The notes beneath the pieces were generated by a model, which was given only the letters and a program-made list of their open reading frames with translations, did no database searches and was not told the origin of the DNA. From Acidimicrobiaceae bacterium (lineage in GTDB: Bacteria; Actinomycetota; Acidimicrobiia; Acidimicrobiales; Palsa-688), in NCBI GenBank assembly GCA_003156795.1, contig PMHU01000105.1:2046-10595 (forward strand): DNA of 8,550 nucleotides, read 5' to 3'. Made by a program: the position numbers and the translations under genes. Below, in pieces: positions 1 through 5,309 of this stretch; position 1 is the stretch's first letter; the number at the start of each line of letters is the position of its first letter.

Positions 1-73
1 GGCGGACCAGGGTTGCAACGGCTCGCCCCGACTCCTGCCTGAACGTCCGCTCGATCGCGTCGTGTGTCGGCAT
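1..73 (-). CDS. ECF RNA polymerase sigma factor, ECF42/DUF6596 type (N-terminus only, cut by window edge)
   Basis: Only the first 24 codons are present; the gene runs off the left edge. They read MPTHDAIERTFR, then QESGRAVATLVR, which matches the opening of the large ECF sigma factors with a SnoaL/DUF6596-type C-terminal extension (typical start: A-I-E-x-x-F-R-x-E-S-G-R-A-x-A-T-L-x-R). Such factors bind core RNA polymerase and direct it to a small target set. The start is fixed by an in-frame TAA immediately before the ATG. The gene lies 21 bp downstream of the DGPF-protein gene on the same strand, and this pairing is characteristic of ECF42. The weak AGGCGAG about 8 nt upstream of the ATG may act as ribosome binding site, or translation may be coupled to the upstream gene. 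The family call rests on the short N-terminus plus the neighbour. Confidence 0.75.
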   Translation of the reverse strand, partial: MPTHDAIERTFRQESGRAVATLVR

Positions 74-94
74 TTAGGGCTCGCCTAGCACGAC

Positions 95-451
95 CTACGC
101 CTCGGGGAGCTCCTGGAATGGCCGAACCTCGACCAGCCCGCCGCACGCGGCCGAACCCTTGGCCGCCAACTCGAGTGCTTCGTCGAGATGGGCCGCGTTG
201 ACGATCCAGAAGCCACCCAGCTGCTCCTTGGTCTCCGCGAAGGGCCCGTCGGTCGTGACGACATCGCCGTTGGTGACACGCACCACGGTCGCTGATGACG
301 GCGGATACAGGCCACCCGCGAATACCCACGCACCGGACGCCTTGAGTTCTTCGTTGAAGGCATCGACCCGCTTGTACGACTGTTGCATCTCTTCCTCGGA
401 CGGCGTTGGCTCACCATCGACCATGTGCACCGACAACAGGTACTGCTTCAT
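95..451 (-). CDS. YciI/YCII family protein with DGPF motif
   Basis: This 118-residue protein is full length for the YCII-related (DGPF domain) family, small alpha/beta-barrel proteins of uncertain biochemical role. It has the typical opening MKQYLLSVHMVDG, a central helix with P-S-E-E-E-M, the strand G-A-W-V-F-A-G-G-L, the signature T-T-D-G-P-F-A-E-T-K-E-Q-L-G-G-F at about residues 66-81, and a closing V-E-V-R-P-F. The start is well supported by a strong Shine-Dalgarno (GGAGG) 9 nt upstream. The gene precedes an ECF sigma factor gene by 21 bp, so the two are probably co-transcribed. In ECF42 systems the DGPF gene is normally part of the regulon, while the biochemical activity is unknown; some YciI relatives have lyase or hydrolase-like activity. 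Family assignment is firm; function is not. Confidence 0.93.
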   Translation of the reverse strand: MKQYLLSVHMVDGEPTPSEEEMQQSYKRVDAFNEELKASGAWVFAGGLYPPSSATVVRVTNGDVVTTDGPFAETKEQLGGFWIVNAAHLDEALELAAKGSAACGGLVEVRPFQELPEA

Positions 452-459
452 TCTGTCTG

Positions 460-467
460 TCCTCCCT
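460..467 (-). promoter_or_regulatory. Shine-Dalgarno of the YciI/DGPF gene
   Basis: On the minus strand the sequence AGGGAGGA lies with its GGAGG core 9 nt before the ATG at 451. It is the clearest ribosome binding site in the window and decides this start. It contrasts with several neighbours that have no such site. Confidence 0.8.
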
Positions 468-508
468 CACTAATGGGTTGGAACCGTACCGACCCGTCAA
501 CCTGACTA

Positions 509-533
509 CGAACGGCAGAGGCCGGATCCGACA
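509..533 (-). promoter_or_regulatory. Candidate ECF-type promoter of the DGPF-sigma unit
   Basis: Read on the minus strand, TGTCGG (533-528) is followed after 13 nt by CGTTCG (514-509). This resembles the bipartite ECF42 motif as I recall it (TGTCGA in the -35 region, a CGA/TTC-like -10 element). Transcription would start near 500 and leave a leader of about 50 nt containing the Shine-Dalgarno. A TTGACG at 500-495 is an alternative -35 for a housekeeping factor, but no good -10 follows it. This is inference from a remembered motif with one mismatch. Confidence 0.35.
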
Positions 534-591
534 GCGGCGCCCAAGATTTTCTCGTGCCGCACCGGCGGGCGCCCTGGGCCAGGCACCGGGC

Positions 592-1542
592 TCAGCCGAC
601 TGGGGCCAGGTCCCTGACGGCTTGGCGCAGGTCGATCCCGAAGTTGACCACGGCCAGGGCCGGGGTGGTTACGCCGTTGTCGACGTAGCGCTGCACTTTG
701 GCTCGGACCTCGGACGCGCTTCCATGCAGCACCAGGGCGTCGACCACCTCATCGGGGATGGCGGCCAGCGCCGCCTTGCGGTCGCCGGACTTCCAGGCCG
801 CCCACATCCCTTCGAGGAGCGGACCGCGCCCGAGCCACTCGTGGAAGGCGGCGTAGACCGGGACGTTGAGGTAGGCGGCGATCATGCGCCGGGCCACGGC
901 CCGGACCGTGACGGTGTCCTCGGACGGGAAAACGAAGATGCGCGCGACGATCTCCTTTCCGGAGCCGACTTCGGCTACCACCTTCGCCACATCCTCCGCT
1001 CCCAGCCAGTTGATTATGGCCCCGTCGCCCTCTCGTCCGGCCAGGCGGAGCATGCCGGGGCGCAGACCGGCGACGAGGATCGGAGGGACGACCGCCGGGG
1101 CTCGGCCGAGCCGGAACCCCTTGACTGAGAACGTGTCGTAAGCGGCGTCGACCTTTTCGCCGGTCAGCGCCAGGCGGAGAAACCGGACCATGTCTCTCGT
1201 GCGCCTATACGGCTCCTCGAAAGGAATGTCGTTCCACCGCTCGACGATCACGTCCGACGACGTCCCTACGCCGAGGGCGAACCTCCCGGGCGCGGCCTCG
1301 GCCAGGGCCGCCGCCGTCTGGGCCAGCAAGGCCGGCCCGCGGGTGAAAGTGGGAATGATGGCGGTACCCAGCCGTAGGCCGGGAGCCCAGGCGGCGGCCA
1401 AAGCCAGCGGAGTGAAGCCGTCCGTACCGTCGGCTTCCGACGACCACGCGTCGGTATAGCCGAGCTGCGCCAGCTCCTCGTACCACTCACGGTGCTCTGA
1501 TAGGGGAACGCCATCGAATGGGACCGTCATTCCGTAACCCAT
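592..1542 (-). CDS. LLM-class F420-dependent oxidoreductase
   Basis: This 316-residue protein has the length and layout of the luciferase-like monooxygenase superfamily, F420-using branch, a TIM barrel that passes hydride between coenzyme F420 and an organic substrate. Diagnostic stretches are W-S-S-E-A-D-G-T-D-G-F-T-P-L-A-L-A-A (about residues 33-50), R-L-G-T-A-I-I-P-T-F-T-R-G-P (57-70), G-R-F-A-L-G-V-G-T-S-S with I-V-E-R-W-N (86-104) and P-P-I-L-V-A-G-L-R-P (from about 153). The first matches a subgroup common in mycobacteria and other actinobacteria; the substrate cannot be read from sequence. The start at 1542 has no Shine-Dalgarno, but a TAGCAT box lies 7 nt upstream, which suits a leaderless message. 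An in-frame ATG four codons in (1530) is the alternative. It lies downstream of the small 53-residue gene and may be transcribed separately from it. Confidence 0.92.
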   Translation of the reverse strand: MGYGMTVPFDGVPLSEHREWYEELAQLGYTDAWSSEADGTDGFTPLALAAAWAPGLRLGTAIIPTFTRGPALLAQTAAALAEAAPGRFALGVGTSSDVIVERWNDIPFEEPYRRTRDMVRFLRLALTGEKVDAAYDTFSVKGFRLGRAPAVVPPILVAGLRPGMLRLAGREGDGAIINWLGAEDVAKVVAEVGSGKEIVARIFVFPSEDTVTVRAVARRMIAAYLNVPVYAAFHEWLGRGPLLEGMWAAWKSGDRKAALAAIPDEVVDALVLHGSASEVRAKVQRYVDNGVTTPALAVVNFGIDLRQAVRDLAPVG

Positions 1543-1549
1543 CCAACAG

Positions 1550-1555
1550 ATGCTA
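1550..1555 (-). promoter_or_regulatory. TAGCAT -10 box, leaderless promoter of the LLM oxidoreductase gene
   Basis: On the minus strand TAGCAT lies exactly 7 nt before the ATG at 1542, so transcription would begin at or next to the start codon. This fits the TANNNT element of actinobacterial leaderless genes, and no Shine-Dalgarno is present. No convincing -35 is visible. Confidence 0.5.
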
Positions 1556-1573
1556 AACGGTGGCCACGTTGCC

Positions 1574-1735
1574 TTAAGCCGCTGCCGCCCCGCCTGCCCG
1601 CTCGAATGCGGCCATTCGGGTTTCCATCAGCACTCTGCGGGCTTCGGCGACGCCCCGACGACCGATCTCGCGCGTCCGCTCGTCCAGGCGGACCATCTTC
1701 TTGTCCTCGTCGAGGAGGACGAGCTGCTGTGCCAT
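1574..1735 (-). CDS. Small conserved hypothetical protein (53 aa)
   Basis: The frame encodes 53 residues beginning MAQQLVLLDEDKK and continuing with a highly charged stretch L-D-E-R-T-R-E-I-G-R-R-G-V-A-E-A-R-R-V-L that should form an amphipathic helix, then an alanine-rich end. The L-D-x-x-T-R-E-x-G-x-x-G-V-A-x-A-R pattern is one I recall from short uncharacterised actinobacterial proteins; no function is known to me. The frame stays open further upstream to 1915, but that part overlaps the oppositely oriented thiolase gene and is not family-like, so I take the ATG at 1735. No clear Shine-Dalgarno or TANNNT box precedes it. It lies 31 bp upstream of the LLM oxidoreductase gene on the same strand and is divergent from the thiolase gene. 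Confidence 0.6.
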   Translation of the reverse strand: MAQQLVLLDEDKKMVRLDERTREIGRRGVAEARRVLMETRMAAFERAGGAAAA

Positions 1736-1828
1736 GTAGAGATGATCCCATGAGGGTGTGACAACATCCTCTCTGGACCTCCGGCCAATCGGCTCCGACG
1801 GCCCGAGCGGTCCGGCCCAGACCCCAGA

Positions 1829-1834
1829 TAGCAT
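1829..1834 (+). promoter_or_regulatory. TAGCAT -10 box, leaderless promoter of the thiolase gene
   Basis: TAGCAT ends 6 nt before the ATG at 1841, with no Shine-Dalgarno in between. It is the same heptamer (TAGCATC) as in front of the LLM oxidoreductase gene and at nearly the same distance from the start. This is consistent with leaderless transcription. Confidence 0.5.
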
Positions 1835-1840
1835 CACGCC

Positions 1841-3015
1841 ATGCCTGAAGTCGTGATCATCGATGCCGTGAGGACTCCCGTCGGTCGGCGCAATGGGGGG
1901 TTGTCCACCGTCCATCCCGCCGACTTGCTGGGCGCCGCCCTCGTCGCCCTCGTTGAGCGCACCGGCATCGATCCCGCCGATGTTGGGCAGGTCGTGTCAG
2001 GTTGCGTGTCGCAAGTGGGCGAGCAGTCCTTCAACATCGCCCGCACGGCCTGGCTGGCAGCCGGCCTCCTCTCACTACCGCGGCCACGACCGTCGACACC
2101 CAATGTGGATCGAGTCAGCAGGCGGCGAACCTGGCCGCCAGCCTCGTCGCTTCTGGAACGATCGACATGGCCATTTGCGCCGGAGTGGAGTCGATGACCC
2201 GGATCCCGATCGGCTCCAATTCCTCGAAGAAGCTCGGCTTCGGGGTGCCGATCCCGAAGAGCTACTTCGGGGGCTACGAATTCACGTCGCAGTTCGAAGG
2301 GGCAGAGCGAATCGCCGATAAATGGGGGATCACCCGGCAGGACACCGACGCCTTCGGTCTGGCGTCGCAGCAGAACGCGGCCAGGGCCTGGTCCGAGGGC
2401 CGCTTCGACACCCAGATCGTGGCGGTGTCGGCTCCGGTGCTGGACGACGAAGGCAAGCCGACCGGTGAGACCATCGAGGTCAGCCGCGACGAAGGACTTC
2501 GGGTTACCACGGCCGAGGGTCTGGCCGCGCTCAAGCCGGTCGCTCGGGAGAACGGCGTCCACACGGCGGGCACGGCGTCGCAGATCTCCGACGGTGCGGC
2601 TGCCATCCTCATCGCCACACCGGAGCGAGCCGCCCAACTCGGCTTGACGCCGAAAGCGAGAGTCTCTCACCACTGCCTGGTCGGCGTGGACCCGGTCCTG
2701 ATGCTGACGGGGCCCATCGACGCCACCAATGTATTGCTGGATCGGGCCGGCATAGGGATCGGCGACGTCGATGTGTTCGAGATCAACGAAGCGTTTGCCT
2801 CGGTGGTGCTCGCCTGGGAGCGCGAGGTCAAGCCCGATCCGTCGGCGGTGAACCCCAATGGCGGCGCCATCGCTCTCGGCCACCCTCTGGGCGGCACCGG
2901 GGTCATCCTGCTCACCAAGGCCTTGCACGAGTTGGAGCGAATCGGCGGGCGGCGGGCCCTGGTCAGCATGTGTTGCGGCGGCGGCCTCGGGACCGGAACC
3001 CTGATCGAGCGCTGA
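1841..3015 (+). pseudogene. Acetyl-CoA acetyltransferase (thiolase), FadA5-like, broken by one missing base
   Basis: Thiolases cleave 3-ketoacyl-CoA with CoA, or condense acyl-CoAs. The first 76 residues (1841-2068, MPEVVIIDAVRTPVG to N-I-A-R-T-A-W-L-A-A-G-L) are in one frame. The remainder (from about 2068, P-L-T-T-A-A-T-T-V-D-T-Q-C-G-S-S) is in another, so one base is missing around 2068-2070, where CCT would read CCCT. Restored, the protein has 391 residues, normal for the family, with nucleophile Cys89, His348 in G-H-P-L-G and Cys378 in M-C-C-G-G-G, the same numbering as Zoogloea thiolase. Stretches such as Q-F-E-x-A-E-R-I-A, P-V-L-D-x-x-x-x-P-T-G-E and I-H/V-H-T-A-G-T resemble mycobacterial FadA5, the steroid side-chain thiolase, but a sterol role is only inferred. 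No slippery heptamer is present at the break. It may be a real mutation or a sequencing error. The deacetylase homologue follows without a gap. Confidence 0.88.
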
Positions 3016-3849
3016 TTGACTTCCCTAGTCGAAGCCCTCGGCTTCCCCCCGGACGCCTCCCTTCTGATCGTCACGTGCGACGAGCTGGGAGTTTCCTACG
3101 CCAGCAACTCGGGCGTGTACAGCGCGCTCCGAGAAGGCGTGGCCAAAGACGCCGGCCTGGTGGTACCGGGCCCGTGGGCCAGAGAAGCGGCGGCGCGATA
3201 CCGCGGCGAGGACGTCGGAGTCCACCTCACCCTCAACGCCGAGTACGACCTCTACCGGTGGGGACCGATCACCCACTGCCCCTCGCTCCTCGACGGCGAC
3301 GGCGGATTTCCACGCACGGTGGAAGACTTGTGGGACCATGCGGACACCGACGAAGTGCGCCGGGAGTGCCGGGCCCAGGTCGAGAGGGCCATCTACTGGG
3401 GGTTCGACGTCAGCCACCTCAGCTGCCACTTGGGCGCCCTCGAATCACGGCCGGAGTTCTTCGACGTGGCTTTGGAGCTGGCCGTCGAATTCGCCTTGCC
3501 GCTGCGCCTTCCCGACGCCTCAGCGGAGCGGCAGTGGGGCTTTCCCTTCCGCGCCCTGGCCGCCGAAGAAGGGGTGATCTCACCGGACTACCTGATTCGG
3601 GTCAAGCGAACCCGGAGCACCAAGCACGCCCTCGACGAGCTGTTCAGCGACCTCAAACCCGGGGTCACCGAGATCGTGCTCCGACCCGCCGCGGACACCG
3701 CCGAGCTGCGCGCCGTCGCGCCTGACTGGGCCGAGCGCGTGGCCGACCACGACCTATCGATGACCGACGGTTCGCTGCGCGCCTTGTTGGCTCGAGCCGG
3801 CGTTCACCTGATCGGCTACCGCGAGGTGCGCGACCTCCAACGCGGGTAG
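3016..3849 (+). CDS. ChbG/HpnK (YdjC-like) carbohydrate deacetylase homologue with altered active site
   Basis: These 277 residues align in outline with YdjC/ChbG-HpnK proteins, metal-dependent deacetylases of N-acetylated sugars. The first strand and metal motif is L-L-I-V-T-C-D-E-L-G (16-25), followed by V-G-V-H-L-T-L with His70, S-H-L-S-C-H-L-G (133-140) and E-I-V-L-R-P-A (219-225). Family members normally have D-D at 22-23 (here D-E), H-L-D-S-H (here H-L-S-C-H) and H-P-A (here R-P-A). His70, His134 and His138 remain. The protein may therefore be inactive or act on another substrate. No ATG or GTG is available; the only plausible start is the TTG directly after the thiolase TGA and in the same frame, without a clear Shine-Dalgarno, so translation probably depends on termination-reinitiation. 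No signal peptide is visible. Confidence 0.8.
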   Translation: MTSLVEALGFPPDASLLIVTCDELGVSYASNSGVYSALREGVAKDAGLVVPGPWAREAAARYRGEDVGVHLTLNAEYDLYRWGPITHCPSLLDGDGGFPRTVEDLWDHADTDEVRRECRAQVERAIYWGFDVSHLSCHLGALESRPEFFDVALELAVEFALPLRLPDASAERQWGFPFRALAAEEGVISPDYLIRVKRTRSTKHALDELFSDLKPGVTEIVLRPAADTAELRAVAPDWAERVADHDLSMTDGSLRALLARAGVHLIGYREVRDLQRG

Positions 3850-3851
3850 AG

Positions 3852-3885
3852 GCTAAGACGGGCCACTCATCCCTGTCCTCTTAGC
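3852..3885. terminator. Candidate bidirectional terminator between convergent genes
   Basis: GCTAAGA (3852-3858) is an exact inverted match of TCTTAGC (3879-3885), giving a 7 bp stem, with GGG/CCC (3860-3862, 3871-3873) able to pair inside. It sits between the deacetylase homologue (stop at 3849) and murF, whose TAA at 3883-3881 lies in one arm. There is no T-run, so it would be a weak or non-canonical terminator serving both directions. Confidence 0.4.
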
Positions 3886-5269
3886 TCCCGCCGCCATCAA
3901 GGAGGCGCGCTGCGAGGCGCTCCAGCCCGGCCACGCGGCTCGCTTTGACCAAGACGGCGTCATCGGGACCCAAGGCGCCCAGGCGCTTAATCGCATCGTC
4001 GATGCTCGCCACTGGTTCCATGTCGTAGGCGTCGGTCCCTAGCGCGATCACCTCGATGCCGAGCCCGGCCGCCAGGCCCGCTACGGCTTTGTGCTCCGAC
4101 TCGCTGGAGGAGCCGAGTTCTGCCATGCGCCCGAGCACGGCCAGTTTGCGGGAGCCGGGCAAGCTGGCCAAGGCGCGGAGGGCGGCAGCCATTGATGCGG
4201 GATTGGCGTTGTAGGCGTCGTTGACGACGACGGCTCCGCCCGGGGTTCTGCTCACCTCCATGCGCCACGGCGACGGGCTCGCCTGAGCGAGTGCCGCGCT
4301 TGCGACTTCGAGGTCAACTCCGCAACGCAACGCCACCGCAAGCGCGGCTAGAGCGTTGCCGACCTGGTGAGCCCCTCGAGCCTCGAGTCGGACCGGAGCC
4401 GATCCCCACGGCGAGCGCAGGACGAAGCTGGGTCGGAGATCCTCGTCGAGGGCGGCGCTTTCGGCGACGAAGTCCGCCTTGGCGGCCGGAGGATTCGCGG
4501 CGGAATACATGAGCACGTCTGCCTGCGTCAGACGAGACATGGCCGCCACTCGGGCGTCGTCGGCGTTGAGCACTGCGGCGCCCTCCCGCGGCAGGGCTTC
4601 GACCAGCTCGGCCTTGGCGACGGCTACTCCGTCCAGGCCGCCGAAGGCCTCGGTATGCGCCATCGCTACTGACGTCACCACCCCGATGGTGGGGCGAGCC
4701 ACCCGGCAGAGCTTGGCTATATGGCCACGGCCGCGCGAACCCATTTCGACCACTGCCACCTCCGTCGACTCGGGCGCGTTGGCGAGGGTCAGCGGAACGC
4801 CGAGTTCGTTGTTGAAGGACCTCTCGCTGGCGCAGGTCTTCAACGTGGTGGCGAGAGCCGCCGCCGCCATGTCCTTGGTCGAGGTCTTGCCGACCGAGCC
4901 GGTTATGCCGATGATGGGCCCGGCCAGGCGATCTCGGGCCGCCACCCCGACGGCGAGGAGGGCTCCGGCCGTGTCGGGCACGGCGACGATGGGGACGGCC
5001 TCCTCGGCGGTGGCCAACCACGACTCTTCGATCAACAAACCGCCCGCCCCGGCCCGAATCGCGGAGCTGATGTAGTCGTGGCCGTCTCGATCGGCCTTGA
5101 TGGCGACGAACAGGTCCCCGGGCACCAACCGGCGGGAGTCGATGCTTATCCCGCCCAGGCCGCCGGACCCTTCGGCGTCGGCCCCGGAAGCGGCCGACAA
5201 TGTATCGGCCGGAAGCGCCACCAGGGTCCCTCCCGTAGCCGCGGCAATGGCGTTCATCGACCAGCGCAT
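3881..5269 (-). CDS. murF: UDP-N-acetylmuramoyl-tripeptide--D-alanyl-D-alanine ligase
   Basis: MurF is the cytoplasmic ATP-dependent ligase that adds D-Ala-D-Ala to the UDP-MurNAc-tripeptide, completing the pentapeptide precursor. The 462-residue form has the three Mur-ligase domains. In the N-terminal domain S-I-D-S-R-R lies at about 42-47. The ATP loop G-I-T-G-S-V-G-K-T-S is at 121-130, then N-N-E-L-G-V-P (153-159) and V-V-E-M-G-S-R-G-x-G-H-I (173-184). The C-terminal domain has N-A-L-A-A-L-A near 305, the MurF-specific N-D-A-Y-N-A-N-P-A-S-M (350-360) and L-G-R-M-A-E-L-G (379-386). I chose the ATG at 5269 (M-R-W-S-M-N-A-I-A-A-A-T-G-G) because longer versions run into the ddl gene and are not family-like; the ATG at 5257 is also possible. 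It is divergent from ddl, which makes its dipeptide substrate. Confidence 0.95.
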   Translation of the reverse strand: MRWSMNAIAAATGGTLVALPADTLSAASGADAEGSGGLGGISIDSRRLVPGDLFVAIKADRDGHDYISSAIRAGAGGLLIEESWLATAEEAVPIVAVPDTAGALLAVGVAARDRLAGPIIGITGSVGKTSTKDMAAAALATTLKTCASERSFNNELGVPLTLANAPESTEVAVVEMGSRGRGHIAKLCRVARPTIGVVTSVAMAHTEAFGGLDGVAVAKAELVEALPREGAAVLNADDARVAAMSRLTQADVLMYSAANPPAAKADFVAESAALDEDLRPSFVLRSPWGSAPVRLEARGAHQVGNALAALAVALRCGVDLEVASAALAQASPSPWRMEVSRTPGGAVVVNDAYNANPASMAAALRALASLPGSRKLAVLGRMAELGSSSESEHKAVAGLAAGLGIEVIALGTDAYDMEPVASIDDAIKRLGALGPDDAVLVKASRVAGLERLAARLLDGGGS

Positions 5270-5295
5270 CGCCCTCGATATTGGCAGGCTCCCGC

Positions 5296-5301
5296 TAGCG
5301 T
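5296..5301 (+). promoter_or_regulatory. TAGCGT -10-like box upstream of ddl
   Basis: TAGCGT ends 8 nt before the ATG of ddl and fits TANNNT. No Shine-Dalgarno lies between, so a leaderless or very short-leader message is plausible. The whole divergent murF-ddl gap is only about 40 bp, so this box and any murF promoter must overlap or lie within the other gene. Confidence 0.4.
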
Positions 5302-5309
5302 GGCGGTCC

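Noticed and set aside
555..592. GCACCGG repeated twice and CCTGG-G-CCAGG near the end of the LLM gene
   Set aside because: The palindrome has a 1-nt centre and cannot form a hairpin loop; the short direct repeat is expected by chance in such GC-rich DNA.
406..1128. Open frame of 240 codons on the plus strand
   Set aside because: It is antisense to the well-supported LLM oxidoreductase gene, has Arg/Gly/Asp-rich low-complexity composition typical of shadow frames in high-GC DNA, and shows no recognisable motif.
1736..1840. Possible operator palindromes in the divergent gap (for example TCGG-CT-CCGA)
   Set aside because: Arms are only 4 bp and several equally good matches occur nearby; no transcription factor gene is adjacent to support a site.
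2002..2067. Independent start (TTG at 2002) for the second half of the thiolase
   Set aside because: The residues it would add (M-R-V-A-S-G-R and so on) are unlike thiolases, while the other frame gives the expected family sequence up to 2068. The single-base lesion explains both halves.
2060..2076. Programmed ribosomal frameshift in the thiolase
   Set aside because: No slippery heptamer, and no stop codon or stimulatory hairpin obvious at the junction; thiolases are not known to use frameshifting.
1834..2928. Open frame of 364 codons on the minus strand
   Set aside because: It is antisense to the thiolase gene, whose catalytic motifs are clear; composition is that of a complementary shadow frame.
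5097..5309. Longer N-terminus of ddl starting at 5097
   Set aside because: The extension runs antisense through the murF coding region and has no Ddl similarity; the ATG at 5310 starts just before the first conserved strand.
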